Assembly: GCF_047302285.1 (NCBI RefSeq)
Contig: NZ_CP154845.1
Location: 2,356,001 to 2,420,000 of the forward strand
Direction: 5' to 3'
Origin: Robertmurraya sp047302285
GTDB taxonomy: Bacteria; Bacillota; Bacilli; Bacillales; Cytobacillaceae
Length of the DNA stretch: 64,000 nucleotides
A program made the position numbers and the translations under genes. Positions within the stretch are counted from its first letter, which is position 1. Each line of letters starts with the position of its first letter. Below the pieces are notes generated by a model. It made no database searches. It saw only the letters and a program-made list of their open reading frames with translations, and was not told where the DNA came from. Shown here in pieces: positions 24,299 through 33,502 of this stretch.

Positions 24299-25401
24299 TA
24301 TATTTCCTCCATGTCCTTTTGTAATTGTTTTGATGTAAGATCCTGGCGTACGGTGTAAGGTGACTGCAACGTTTTATAGGCGTTCATGGTGCCTGCTTTG
24401 CCTATTTCTCTAATGTTTTTTCCTTCAAGCCATGAAAAGACGACAGCTGCAGAAAATGCGTCTCCTGCTCCAGTAACATCAATAATTTCTGTCACTTCTT
24501 TGGCGGGAATATAAAGTGTTTCTTCTCTATTTCCGATTAGAGCGCCTTTCTTGCCGTTCGTGATAATGACATTTTTAATGCCTAATGAGAGCCATCTCTC
24601 TAAAGCGTTACTCCAATCGTTCGCATCACTAATTTTTATATTAAAATAGGCTTCTGTTTCGTCACAATTTGTAATTAACCATGTAACATCGTCTAACCTT
24701 TCGGGGAGTCGCTTCATTTTTGGGGACGAAACCGGGATTAGAACGATATCTTTCTTATCTTCCCTCGAAAAATGGCATAGAAAATCTAGTGCATCCTTTG
24801 GTGTATTTAAATCAGCGATGATACACTTTGATTGTCTTAACAAGGAAAGGTGATTTTCTAAAAACTTTGGCGTAATAAATTCATATACCTCCATGTCTGC
24901 TAGAGCCATGACCATCTCGCCAGATCGTTCTAAAATCGCTGTATATGAGCCCGTCGATGCTTTACCAATATGCGAAACAAAATCTAAGTTCATATAAGGA
25001 GCGGAAACTTCTTTAATAAAACGCCAGTCAGAGTCTTGTCCACAGCATGTCAGTAATGAAACATTATGTCCAAGTCTTCCTAAGTTCTCGGCAATATTTC
25101 TTGCAACTCCTCCAGCGCTTTGTGTCGATTTCACTGGATTCGAAGTTCCCAATTGCGCTTTCTCTTTTACATGGAATTTACGGTCAATATTAGCTCCACC
25201 GATACAGACAATCGGTTCATCCTTGGATAGCACGTAGGCGCGGCCGGCAATATAGCCCTTTTTCATGAGACCGGAGATTAAGTTTGCCACCGTTGGGCGT
25301 GAGATGGATAATGCATCGGCCAATTCCTGCTGCGATATATATGGATTCTTTCGGATTAGTTGGAGAAGCGTTTTTTCTTTATCTGATAATTGTTCTCTCA
25401 T
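24298..25401 (-). CDS. psuK: HTH-fused pseudouridine kinase (PfkB family)
   Basis: 367 residues. Residues 1-55 form a winged helix (KTLLQLIRKNPYISQQELADALSISRPTVANLI). The rest is a PfkB/ribokinase domain starting VCIGGANIDRKFH with AGGVARNIAENLGRLG and ending with the catalytic DVTGAGDAFSAAVVF near residue 316. With psuG directly downstream it is best read as pseudouridine kinase (YeiC type). The fused HTH suggests it also regulates its own operon, and two palindromes of one kind lie just upstream of the start. GGGGGGTGGAAGA precedes the ATG. Confidence 0.88.
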   Translation of the reverse strand: MREQLSDKEKTLLQLIRKNPYISQQELADALSISRPTVANLISGLMKKGYIAGRAYVLSKDEPIVCIGGANIDRKFHVKEKAQLGTSNPVKSTQSAGGVARNIAENLGRLGHNVSLLTCCGQDSDWRFIKEVSAPYMNLDFVSHIGKASTGSYTAILERSGEMVMALADMEVYEFITPKFLENHLSLLRQSKCIIADLNTPKDALDFLCHFSREDKKDIVLIPVSSPKMKRLPERLDDVTWLITNCDETEAYFNIKISDANDWSNALERWLSLGIKNVIITNGKKGALIGNREETLYIPAKEVTEIIDVTGAGDAFSAAVVFSWLEGKNIREIGKAGTMNAYKTLQSPYTVRQDLTSKQLQKDMEEI

Positions 25402-25426
25402 TCTTCCACCCCCCTAATTTCAATTA

Positions 25427-25461
25427 TAAACATTTGTTTAAAAATAATAAACTGTTGTTTA
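25427..25461. promoter_or_regulatory. Two in-phase palindromes upstream of psuK, probable operators
   Basis: TAAAC-ATTT-GTTTA (25427-25440) and TAAAC-TGTT-GTTTA (25448-25461). Both are TAAAC-N4-GTTTA dyads with centres 21 bp apart, that is two helical turns, 26 to 60 bp before the psuK ATG. Placement on one DNA face suggests cooperative binding, most simply by the HTH domain of PsuK. Confidence 0.55.
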
Positions 25462-25544
25462 TATTATATCGTTTTATAGTAAATAATGCTAGTTTTTTTC
25501 CTATGATCTAGAATTCTTCATAATCGATATCTTCATACATAAAA

Positions 25545-25573
25545 GAGCAAGCTCACATAAAGTAAGCTTGCTC
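25545..25573 (-). terminator. Rho-independent terminator after the threonine dehydrogenase gene
   Basis: GAGCAAGCT/AGCTTGCTC with an 11-base loop, followed on the reverse strand by TTTTATG, 15 bp after the stop. Confidence 0.8.
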
Positions 25574-25588
25574 TCATTATTAGTAGTT

Positions 25589-26524
25589 TTATAGTTTTGC
25601 TCGCAGCTTTTCTAACATATCAATCGTCATCGTATGAAGATCGTATTTTGCGTTAAAGCCCCATTCTTCTTTGGCAGCTGTCGCATCGATCGAATTTGGC
25701 CAGCTGTCGGCGATTTGCTGTCGTGCTGGATCGACATTATATTTCAATTCAAAACCTGGTATATGCTTTTGAATCTCACGAGCAATCTCTTCTGGGTCAA
25801 AACTCATCGCTGTTACGTTAAAGGAATTGCGATGCTTTAATGTTGCCGGATCAGCCTCCATTAATTGGACGATGGCATCCAATGCATCTGGCATATACAT
25901 CATATCCATATAAGTTCCTTTATCAATATAGGATGTGTAATTGCCATTACGGATTGCTTCATAATAAATTTCAACCGCATAATCAGTGGTACCCCCACCT
26001 GGTGGAGTAACATAAGAAATTAAACCAGGAAACCTTAATCCTCTTGTATCGACTCCAAACTTATGAAAATAGTAATCTGAGAGTAATTCACCGGCTACTT
26101 TATTGACACCATACATCGTGGTTGGACGTTGTATCGTGTCCTGCGGTGTATTGTCCTTTGGTGTTGTTGGACCAAAGGCACCGATTGAACTTGGAGTGAA
26201 AAATTGACAATTTAACTCCCGAGCGGTTTCCAGAGCGTTGACGAGTCCACCCATATTGAGATTCCATGCAAATATCGGCTTCTTTTCAGCCGTTGCTGAA
26301 AGCAATGCGGCAAGATGAATAATCGTATCGACTTCATACTTTTTCGCGATCTCATACATTTTATAATCATCTGAAACATCTAGCGTTTCAAATGGTCCTT
26401 CTGTTTCTTCATCCTTGCGAATATCGGTAGCGATGACATGCTCTGTCCCGTATATATCTCTTAATCTGACCGTTAATTCTGAACCAATTTGACCTAATGC
26501 TCCAGTAATTAATATTCGTTTCAT
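25589..26524 (-). CDS. NAD-dependent epimerase-type L-threonine 3-dehydrogenase
   Basis: 311 residues of the extended SDR superfamily. The NAD-binding motif is GALGQIGSEL near residue 7, and the catalytic Tyr-Lys pair is YGVNK near residue 138. Gly-rich GLISYVTPPGGGTTDYAVE follows. This resembles the SDR-type threonine dehydrogenases, which oxidise L-threonine to 2-amino-3-ketobutyrate, unlike the zinc medium-chain Tdh of B. subtilis. The gene lies 50 bp downstream of kbl, whose product uses that ketoacid, and this context is the main support. GGAGGACATAAGGG precedes the ATG. Confidence 0.87.
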   Translation of the reverse strand: MKRILITGALGQIGSELTVRLRDIYGTEHVIATDIRKDEETEGPFETLDVSDDYKMYEIAKKYEVDTIIHLAALLSATAEKKPIFAWNLNMGGLVNALETARELNCQFFTPSSIGAFGPTTPKDNTPQDTIQRPTTMYGVNKVAGELLSDYYFHKFGVDTRGLRFPGLISYVTPPGGGTTDYAVEIYYEAIRNGNYTSYIDKGTYMDMMYMPDALDAIVQLMEADPATLKHRNSFNVTAMSFDPEEIAREIQKHIPGFELKYNVDPARQQIADSWPNSIDATAAKEEWGFNAKYDLHTMTIDMLEKLRAKL

Positions 26525-26574
26525 CCCTTATGTCCTCCAACCTTTACCTCACTCATACTTTTTTAATCGAATGC

Positions 26575-27765
26575 TTATATAATCCCCATTTCTTTCCCAA
26601 CCTTTTCATAAATGGAAATGGCTTTATCGAGCATTTCCTTTGAATGAGCAGCAGAAGGCATGTTACGTACTCTTCCGGTACCTGTAGGAACTGTTGGGAA
26701 TACGATTGATTTCGCATATACACCCTCATCATTTAAGCGACGGCTAAACTCTTGTGTTTTCACTTCATCTCCGATGATACAAGGCGTGATCGGTGTTTCG
26801 CTTTCGCCAATATCAAATCCAAGGTCGACTAATCCCTTTTTTAAATAGTCAGCATTTTTCCATAGACGTTCATTAAGTTCAGTGCTTTCCATTAAAATTT
26901 CTACCGCTTTAATACTTGCAGCAACGTCAGCAGGTGTTAATGAAGTTGAAAATAAGAATGGTCTGCTTCGCACTTTTAACCAGTCAATTAATTCTTGTTT
27001 TCCTGCCACATATCCACCAACAACACCAATCGCTTTCGATAAGGTTCCAATTTGGAAATCAACTTTATCAGAAAGACCAAAGTGCTTAACAGTACCTGCT
27101 CCTTTTCCTAATACACCAGAGCCGTGTGCATCATCGACATAGGTGATTAAATCAAATTCTTCCGCGATTTCCACAATTTCAGGAAGCTTGGCAATATCCC
27201 CATCCATTGAAAATACACCATCTGTAATAACCATCACTTTATTATATAGACCAGATTCAGTTGCTTCCTTTGCTTTTGTACGTAAATCATTCATATCTGA
27301 ATGGTTGTAGCGAATAATTTTTGCTCTCGATAAGCGACACCCATCAATGATGGAAGCGTGGTTTAATTCATCTGAAAGAATGGCATCATTCTTATCCATG
27401 ACGGCACTAATTGCCGCCATATTACAATTAAAACCTGATTGATAAGCGATGGCTGCTTCTGTATGTTTAAATTCCGCTAATTTTTTTTCTAATAGAATAT
27501 GTAATTCTAATGTCCCATTAATCGTACGAACGGCACCTGCACCTACTCCAAACTTTTCAATGGCATCTGTTGCCGCAGCTTTCAGCCTGTCGTCAGTGGC
27601 TAAACCCAAATAGTTATTTGAAGAAAGATTGATCAGTTCTTTTCCATTAATCTTAATGATAGGACCATTGGGACTTTCAAGGGGATCAATCACATTGTAA
27701 AGCCCTTTTTCTTTTAAATCATCTAAATTTGTCTGTAAAAAAGCATCTAATTTATTGCTTGACAT
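26575..27765 (-). CDS. kbl: Glycine C-acetyltransferase (2-amino-3-ketobutyrate CoA ligase)
   Basis: 396 residues, a PLP enzyme of the alpha-oxoamine synthase family. It cleaves 2-amino-3-ketobutyrate with CoA to glycine and acetyl-CoA. Motifs: INLSSNNYLGLATD near residue 44, VDDAHGSGVLGKGAGTVKHF near residue 208 and the PLP lysine in QIGTLSKAIGVVGGYVAG near residue 244. Relatives include BioF, but pairing with the threonine dehydrogenase gene favours Kbl. AAGGAGGTAAACGTT precedes the ATG. Confidence 0.93.
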   Translation of the reverse strand: MSSNKLDAFLQTNLDDLKEKGLYNVIDPLESPNGPIIKINGKELINLSSNNYLGLATDDRLKAAATDAIEKFGVGAGAVRTINGTLELHILLEKKLAEFKHTEAAIAYQSGFNCNMAAISAVMDKNDAILSDELNHASIIDGCRLSRAKIIRYNHSDMNDLRTKAKEATESGLYNKVMVITDGVFSMDGDIAKLPEIVEIAEEFDLITYVDDAHGSGVLGKGAGTVKHFGLSDKVDFQIGTLSKAIGVVGGYVAGKQELIDWLKVRSRPFLFSTSLTPADVAASIKAVEILMESTELNERLWKNADYLKKGLVDLGFDIGESETPITPCIIGDEVKTQEFSRRLNDEGVYAKSIVFPTVPTGTGRVRNMPSAAHSKEMLDKAISIYEKVGKEMGII

Positions 27766-28074
27766 AACGTTTACCTCCTTTATTTTTAAAAAACAGAAAA
27801 CACATGTGTCTTCCCTGAAAGGACAACAAAAACTCGTCTTTACCGTTGGTACAATTAGTTTTCACTATCATTACTTTATCATATTTTTTCATTTCGTACA
27901 CCTATAAAGGACAGATTTGGAGAATGAACATGGTTTTGTTTTTTGGTTTAAATTCCAAATCTTACGATCGAGATGAAAGATCTAGTTTTGACCCCCGGAA
28001 TTTAGTATGATAGATAAAGTGATTTATTTTATTGTGTGTTATTAATTTAGAATCTAAAACAAGTGGGGATATAT
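27766..28074. other. Divergent intergenic region between kbl and the ABC-F gene
   Basis: Roughly 300 AT-rich bases holding the promoters for both divergent genes. I saw no riboswitch, T-box or strong palindrome other than the small ACACATGTGT-like dyad near 27800. No gene can be supported. Confidence 0.4.
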
Positions 28075-29631
28075 ATGAGCTTATTAACAGTTGAAAAATT
28101 GAGTCATACATTCGGTGACCGTACATTATTTAAAGATGTTTCCTTCCGTTTACTGGCAGAGGACCATGTTGGTCTTGTTGGTGCGAATGGAGTTGGGAAA
28201 TCAACATTAATGAACATTATTACAAAACAATTAATTCATGATTCTGGGAAAGTGGAATGGACGCCTGGTGTTCACTACGGTTATCTTGATCAACATACCG
28301 TTCTAACACCTGGAAAAACGATTCGAGATATTTTAAATGATGCCTTTCTTCCTTTATTTGAAGATGAAGCAAAATTAAATGAAGTAACAGCTAAAATGGC
28401 TGATGCTACACCTGAAGAATTAGAACTTTTATTGGAAGAAATGGCAGAGATTCAAGATCGCTTAGACGCTGGAGATTTCTACAATCTCGATATGAAAGTG
28501 GAAGATGCTGCTAGAGGTCTTGGTTTGGATGCAATAGGATTAGAGCGTGATGTTACAGCCCTCAGTGGTGGACAGAGAACGAAAGTCCTTTTAGCAAAGC
28601 TTTTATTAGAAAAGCCCAAAGTATTACTACTAGATGAGCCAACTAACTTTTTAGATGTGGAGCATATTCGCTGGCTAACTGGCTACTTAAGAGAATACCC
28701 ACATGCATTTATTTTAATTTCTCATGATACAGAATTTATGAACCAAGTATCTAACGTGATTTTTCATCTTGAATTCTCAAAGATGAATCGTTATACAGCA
28801 ACATATGAAAAATTTCTTGAACTAGCGGAAATTAATAAAAATCAGCACATTAATGCATATGAGAAACAACAGGAGTTTATTAAAAAGCAGGAAGATTTTA
28901 TTGCGAAGAATAAAGCGCGTTACTCTACAACTGGTCGAGCAAAAAGCCGTCAAAAGCAGTTAGAAAGAATGGAAAGAATTGATCGACCTGAAACAGCGGT
29001 TAAGCCTACCTTCTCCTTTAAGGAATCACGCAGTAGCTCACGCTATGTATTTGAAGGGGAAGATTTCGAAATTGGATATTCCCACCCTCTTCTTCCTAAA
29101 ATGTCAATGACCATTGAACGTGGTGAAAAAATTGCCATTGTTGGTTGCAATGGTGTCGGAAAATCAACCTTATTAAAAACGATGCTCGGTGTAATCAAAC
29201 CGATTAGCGGAAAGATTGATAGAGGTGACTTCCTCTTCCCTTCTTACTTTGAACAAGAGGTTAAAGGGAAAGATATTACCCCGATAGATGATGTGTGGAA
29301 TGAGTTCCCAGGACTTGATCAACATCAAGTGAGAGCTGCACTGGCCCGTTGTGGACTTAAAAATGAACATATTTCAAGACCGATGACTCAATTAAGTGGT
29401 GGCGAACAAGCGAAAGTTCGTCTATGTAAATTACAAATGCATGAAAGTAACTGGCTTCTTTTTGACGAACCAACGAACCATCTCGATATCGATGCAAAAG
29501 CAGAGCTAAAGCGTGCCTTAAAGGCATATAAAGGCACTGTCGTATTAGTTTGCCATGAACCAGATTTCTATGAAGATTGGGTTACGAAGGTTTGGGATGT
29601 TGAAAAATGGGCTGAACAGTTATCAAAATAA
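28075..29631 (+). CDS. ABC-F family ATPase (YfmM-like)
   Basis: 518 residues with two ABC ATPase domains and no membrane segment. Walker A GANGVGKST (near residue 38) and GCNGVGKST (near residue 364). Signatures LSGGQRTKVLLAKLL and LSGGEQAKVRLCKLQ; Walker B LLLDEPTNFLD and LLFDEPTNHLD. The linker (about 240-300) is a charged helix, as in the ribosome-associated ABC-F proteins. These bind the ribosomal E site in translation or antibiotic resistance. The sequence looks closest to B. subtilis YfmM, of the same length. ATG 28075 follows GTGGGGATATAT; an upstream GTG lies within the ribosome binding site. Confidence 0.88.
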   Translation: MSLLTVEKLSHTFGDRTLFKDVSFRLLAEDHVGLVGANGVGKSTLMNIITKQLIHDSGKVEWTPGVHYGYLDQHTVLTPGKTIRDILNDAFLPLFEDEAKLNEVTAKMADATPEELELLLEEMAEIQDRLDAGDFYNLDMKVEDAARGLGLDAIGLERDVTALSGGQRTKVLLAKLLLEKPKVLLLDEPTNFLDVEHIRWLTGYLREYPHAFILISHDTEFMNQVSNVIFHLEFSKMNRYTATYEKFLELAEINKNQHINAYEKQQEFIKKQEDFIAKNKARYSTTGRAKSRQKQLERMERIDRPETAVKPTFSFKESRSSSRYVFEGEDFEIGYSHPLLPKMSMTIERGEKIAIVGCNGVGKSTLLKTMLGVIKPISGKIDRGDFLFPSYFEQEVKGKDITPIDDVWNEFPGLDQHQVRAALARCGLKNEHISRPMTQLSGGEQAKVRLCKLQMHESNWLLFDEPTNHLDIDAKAELKRALKAYKGTVVLVCHEPDFYEDWVTKVWDVEKWAEQLSK

Positions 29632-29659
29632 GTACGTAGTTCCCCTACTATAAGTTGGT

Positions 29660-29708
29660 CGACAAAAGGCATTGAGAGCATAAATTTCGATGCCTTTTGT
29701 CGTTTTTT
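29660..29708 (+). terminator. Rho-independent terminator after the ABC-F gene
   Basis: Perfect 13-bp stem CGACAAAAGGCAT/ATGCCTTTTGTCG followed by TTTTTT, 28 bp after the stop. Confidence 0.92.
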
Positions 29709-29954
29709 AATGAAAATACAGAAAACTACCGATGATTACTACACCTGGCGCTTAAACTCTCCTCGTCACATGCTTCTGTGGGGACTCACTTAGAATACTA
29801 ATCCCGCCGGAATCAAGAACTTCCCCTCTAAGATGATTCGTCTCGATTTGCTTTCTCAATATTGCTCTTAACTTAACAATAGTGTAATGTTTAATTCAGG
29901 CGTTTGGTTCATCAACTTAAACGATTAAACAGTTTATTGGAGGCATTATACTGA
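29709..29954. other. Intergenic region before the ArsR gene
   Basis: About 245 bases without a supportable gene. A short palindrome TAAAC-A-GTTTA at 29926-29936 lies just before the ribosome binding site of the ArsR gene and could be its operator. Nothing else is evident. Confidence 0.4.
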
Positions 29955-30290
29955 ATGAATAAACAAGACCAACTAAATATGATTAAAGAGGATTTTTTGA
30001 ATTGTCAAAAAGTACTATTGGCAATTGGTGATGAAACACGTCAATCGATTCTTTTAGTTCTAATGGGGACGGATTGTCAAACAGGATTACGTGTGGGTGA
30101 AATCACTGAACAAACACATCTTTCTCGACCAGCTGTGTCCCACCATCTTAAGGTTTTACGGGATGCTGGTGTTATTTTAATGCGTAAAGAAGGGACAAAA
30201 AACTTTTATTATATCAATGTACGTACAGAATTAGGATTATTAAGGACACTTGTATCAGATATTGATAAGTTCATGAAAGACTTTTATTGA
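29955..30290 (+). CDS. ArsR family transcriptional regulator
   Basis: 111 residues. Winged helix with IGDETRQSILLVLMG, the recognition helix HLSRPAVSHHLKVLRDAGVI and the wing MRKEGTKNFYYIN. No CxC metal motif is seen in helix 3 (a single Cys pair, C18 and C41, is elsewhere), so metal sensing is not supported; redox or small-molecule sensing is as likely. GGAGGCATTATACTGA precedes the ATG. The next gene on the strand is a medium-chain reductase 214 bp away, the likely target. Confidence 0.85.
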   Translation: MNKQDQLNMIKEDFLNCQKVLLAIGDETRQSILLVLMGTDCQTGLRVGEITEQTHLSRPAVSHHLKVLRDAGVILMRKEGTKNFYYINVRTELGLLRTLVSDIDKFMKDFY

Positions 30291-30504
30291 ACGCTGTTTT
30301 CGTATAGAATGTAGTGATTTGTAAAAACCCAAAAGCCGGTTTTTAGCCATATATCAGAGGTATTGCTATACATGAAGAGTGCTACGGCTATTTAGTCTTT
30401 AAGAGGAGATATAAGTATTTTGTTCGCCTACACTTTCGAATGAGCAACAATGTTTGCGAAAAGCCCTTTATTGAAAAATAGAATCTGATTTGGAGGAATA
30501 GAGA

Positions 30505-31503
30505 ATGAAAGCAATGGTCATTGAGCGATATGGGAAAGTTCCAATGCGTTTAGCAGAACTGCCCACACCTGAAATTGGTGAATATGAGGTACTTGCAGAA
30601 ATTCATGCAGCTAGTATTAATCCTGTTGATTTTAAGATACGTGATGGAAAACTGAAATTGTTAGTTAAATATCAAATGCCTCTTATCTTAGGGAACGACT
30701 TTTCTGGTGTCGTTGCAAAGGTTGGCGCAAAAGTGACTCGTTTTAGAGTTGGTGACGAAATATATGCACGTCCACAGAAGAATAAAATCGGTACTTTTGC
30801 TGAATATATCGCTATTCATGAGAATGATATTGCCTTAAAGCCTAAAAATTTGAGCTTTGAAGAAGCTGCAGCGATCCCGCTGGTTGGATTAACCTCCTAT
30901 CAAGCTCTAGCAGAAATTTTACAATTACAAAAAGGACAAAAGATTTTCATTCAAGCTGGGGCTGGTGGTGTTGGTACCTTTGCTATTCAATTGGCCAAAT
31001 TAATGGGTGCCACTGTTGCAACGACTGCAAGTGTTACTGGTGCGAATTTAGTAAAATCTCTTGGTGCAGATGAAATGATAAATTACAAGACAGAAAAATT
31101 TGAAGAGATACTGAAAAACTATGATGCCGTCTTTGATACACTTGGGGGCGAATACCTCGAAAAATCATTCAAAGTGATCAAAAGCGGAGGGAAAATTGTT
31201 TCCGTTTCGGGATTACCGAATGGCCGTTTTGGTAAAGAATATGGTTCGGGATTTCTTAAAACATTGTTATTTTCAGCAGCAAGCCATAAACTTACTTCGC
31301 TTGAAAAAAAGCATAATGTTCAATATGCGTTTTTGTTTATGAAGCCAAGTGGAGAGCAATTAAGTATTATCACAAACTTTATTGAAGCTGGCAAAATAAA
31401 ACCAATAATTGATAGTGTGTTTCCCTTTGAAGATGCTCAAAAAGCGATGGAATATGCGGAGTCAGGAAGAGCGAAAGGGAAAATTATATTAAAAATCAGG
31501 TAG
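30505..31503 (+). CDS. Zinc-free medium-chain oxidoreductase (quinone oxidoreductase type)
   Basis: 332 residues of the MDR/QOR family. The N-terminal GroES-like part has AASINPVDFKIRDG near residue 33 and GNDFSGVVAKVG near residue 64. The NADPH-binding motif is FIQAGAGGVGTFAIQLAKLMGA near residue 148. The zinc-ligand Cys residues of alcohol dehydrogenases are missing, consistent with a quinone or enone reductase. GGAGGAATAGAGA precedes the ATG. Neighbouring ArsR gene suggests induction by electrophiles or quinones, which is inference. Confidence 0.87.
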   Translation: MKAMVIERYGKVPMRLAELPTPEIGEYEVLAEIHAASINPVDFKIRDGKLKLLVKYQMPLILGNDFSGVVAKVGAKVTRFRVGDEIYARPQKNKIGTFAEYIAIHENDIALKPKNLSFEEAAAIPLVGLTSYQALAEILQLQKGQKIFIQAGAGGVGTFAIQLAKLMGATVATTASVTGANLVKSLGADEMINYKTEKFEEILKNYDAVFDTLGGEYLEKSFKVIKSGGKIVSVSGLPNGRFGKEYGSGFLKTLLFSAASHKLTSLEKKHNVQYAFLFMKPSGEQLSIITNFIEAGKIKPIIDSVFPFEDAQKAMEYAESGRAKGKIILKIR

Positions 31504-31836
31504 TTGTTGTCAAACGAAGCAAAATAAATCTTAACAATTTTTTATTCTGGATTTTATAAAGTCCCTCCCATTATTCATTCTGTTAACATTATGGAAACAT
31601 GAAGTCTGTAATGAAGGAACCAAAGACTGAATTTTTAATCATTTGGAAGAGAATTTATGGCGATTTCCTTAACGTTGTTCATCCACATTTCCTGACACTC
31701 CTTATATCGAAATTATAGTTCATGCTTGAATATTGCTATCGATAATATAGATAGATATACACCGGAATTCTCTATTATTTATTCATTCTATCTACTATAA
31801 TTACTATGGTCGTAAATTTACATCAGGAGGATTTAA
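31504..31836. other. Intergenic region upstream of the selenate-type transporter
   Basis: 333 AT-rich bases without a supportable gene. An imperfect repeat TATCGATAATATAGATAGATATA-like stretch occurs near 31737-31760 and may belong to the promoter. No riboswitch recognised. Confidence 0.4.
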
Positions 31837-32721
31837 ATGAAAAAACTAGTAATCTTAGCTTTCTCACTTATGATTATGTTCGTATTATCAGCTTGTACTG
31901 GAAATGATAAAGAGGATACAGAAGCAGGAACGAATGAAGTTTTTAAAATTGGGGCGATCCCTGATCAAAACGCTGCGGATCTAAATAGAAGCATGGAACA
32001 AATTGCTGATTATTTAGCGAATGAGACAGGATTGGAAGTTAAATATGTACCGTCCGTCGACTATGCTGCACTCGTTACAGCATTTGAACGGGGAGAAATT
32101 CAACTGGCGTGGTTTGGTGGTTTAACAAGCGTACAAGCTATGAGTCTTGTTGATGGTTCAGAGGCTATTGCTCAAAGACCTCGTGACGAAGACTTTCACT
32201 CTGTTTTTATCGCGCAAAAGGATCTTCAATTAGACAGCATTGAAGACATTAAAGGACTAAGTTTCACATTCGGGAGTGAAAGTTCTACGTCTGGACATTT
32301 AATGCCAAGATACTATATGTTAGAAAATGGGGTTGACCCTGATAAAGATCTAGCTGGTGAACCAAACTATTCAGGTTCACATGATAAAACCTATAAATTA
32401 GTAGAATCAGGAACATTTCAAGCAGGAGCATTAAATGAAGCAGTTTGGGAAGGCGCAGTGAAAGAAGGAGCCGTTGATCTGAATAAAGTTGATGTTTTCT
32501 ATACGACGCCTGCATACTATGACTACAACTGGACAATCAATACAGTTGATGATGCATTCGGTGAAGGAACAAAGGAAAAAGTAAAAAAAGCCCTCCTTTC
32601 AATGGGAGCAGAACAAAAAGACATGCTTGATATATTTGAAACAGATAAATTTATCGAAACAAACAACGATAATTATGATGCTATCGAAAAAGTGGCAAAA
32701 GAACTCGGCATCATTAAGTAA
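31837..32721 (+). CDS. PhnD-family lipoprotein, putative selenate ABC transporter binding protein
   Basis: 294 residues. A lipoprotein signal ends in LSAC with Cys20 as the lipid-modified residue. The mature part belongs to the PhnD/phosphonate-binding superfamily, with FKIGAIPDQNAADLNRSME near residue 36, YVPSVDYAALVTAFERGEI, WFGGLTSVQAMSLVDGSE and RDEDFHSVFIAQ. The IPDQ, WFGGLTxVQA and FHSVFIA blocks are those I associate with the putative selenate binding-protein subgroup, whose genes tend to occur near selenium genes. Phosphonate or phosphite is the alternative. First gene of a three-gene transporter operon; AGGAGGATTTAA precedes the ATG. Confidence 0.78.
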   Translation: MKKLVILAFSLMIMFVLSACTGNDKEDTEAGTNEVFKIGAIPDQNAADLNRSMEQIADYLANETGLEVKYVPSVDYAALVTAFERGEIQLAWFGGLTSVQAMSLVDGSEAIAQRPRDEDFHSVFIAQKDLQLDSIEDIKGLSFTFGSESSTSGHLMPRYYMLENGVDPDKDLAGEPNYSGSHDKTYKLVESGTFQAGALNEAVWEGAVKEGAVDLNKVDVFYTTPAYYDYNWTINTVDDAFGEGTKEKVKKALLSMGAEQKDMLDIFETDKFIETNNDNYDAIEKVAKELGIIK

Positions 32722-32740
32722 GCATTGAGGTGAGGATGCA

Positions 32741-33502
32741 TTGGCATCTAACAAGATTAACAATATTATTGAAGCTAAAAGTTTAAACGTTCAATTCGAT
32801 GGGAAGATAGCCTTATCTTCCCTCTCTTTCTCTATAAAAAAGGGAGAAAAAGTAGCCTTAATCGGTCCAAGTGGCGCTGGGAAAACGACTCTTCTTAATA
32901 CGATCGCTACTTTTATCAAGCCTGACAATGGTGAAATATCCATTGATGAATTATCTCCCAAGGATCTGAAGGATCGGAAAAAGCTCGCCAAAAAAATTGG
33001 TATGATTCGTCAACAATTTGATCTCGTTGATCAGTTGCCTGTCATTCACAATGTTCTTGCAGGGAAACTTGCGGATTGGGGATTTTTTAAGTCATTCTTC
33101 TCGTTAATTTTCCCCCAAGATAAAGAACTTGCGACCCAGTCATTGGAACGAGTCGGTTTAGGGGATAAATGGCTTGAGAAAACGGCTAATTTATCTGGTG
33201 GTGAGCAGCAACGTGTTGCCCTTGCTCGCCTACTTGTACAAAAACCGGAAATTATTTTAGCTGATGAACCTGTCGCTTCCCTTGATCCTGCGAGGGCAGA
33301 AGATGTACTTTCTATTTTGACAAAACTTGTATCTGAGGAAAACCAAACACTTGTCGCAAGTCTCCACTCGGTCGAGTATGCAAAGAAATATTTCACAAGG
33401 ATTATGGCCTTGCGAGATGGAATGATTTACTTTGACCGACCAGCCCATGAAGTGAGTGAACATGATTTAGCCTCCTTATATGTATTAAAGGAGAAAGTCT
33501 AA
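32741..33502 (+). CDS. ABC transporter ATP-binding protein (PhnC-like)
   Basis: 253 residues. Walker A GPSGAGKTT near residue 45, Q-loop MIRQQFDLVDQLP, signature LSGGEQQRVALARLL and Walker B IILADEPVASLDPA. Closest in layout to PhnC-type ATPases. Starts at TTG (ATTGAGGTGAGGATGCA before it), 19 bp after the binding-protein gene, and its stop overlaps the permease ATG (TAATG). The substrate follows that of the binding protein: selenate-like oxyanion is favoured, phosphonate possible. Confidence 0.85.
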   Translation: MASNKINNIIEAKSLNVQFDGKIALSSLSFSIKKGEKVALIGPSGAGKTTLLNTIATFIKPDNGEISIDELSPKDLKDRKKLAKKIGMIRQQFDLVDQLPVIHNVLAGKLADWGFFKSFFSLIFPQDKELATQSLERVGLGDKWLEKTANLSGGEQQRVALARLLVQKPEIILADEPVASLDPARAEDVLSILTKLVSEENQTLVASLHSVEYAKKYFTRIMALRDGMIYFDRPAHEVSEHDLASLYVLKEKV

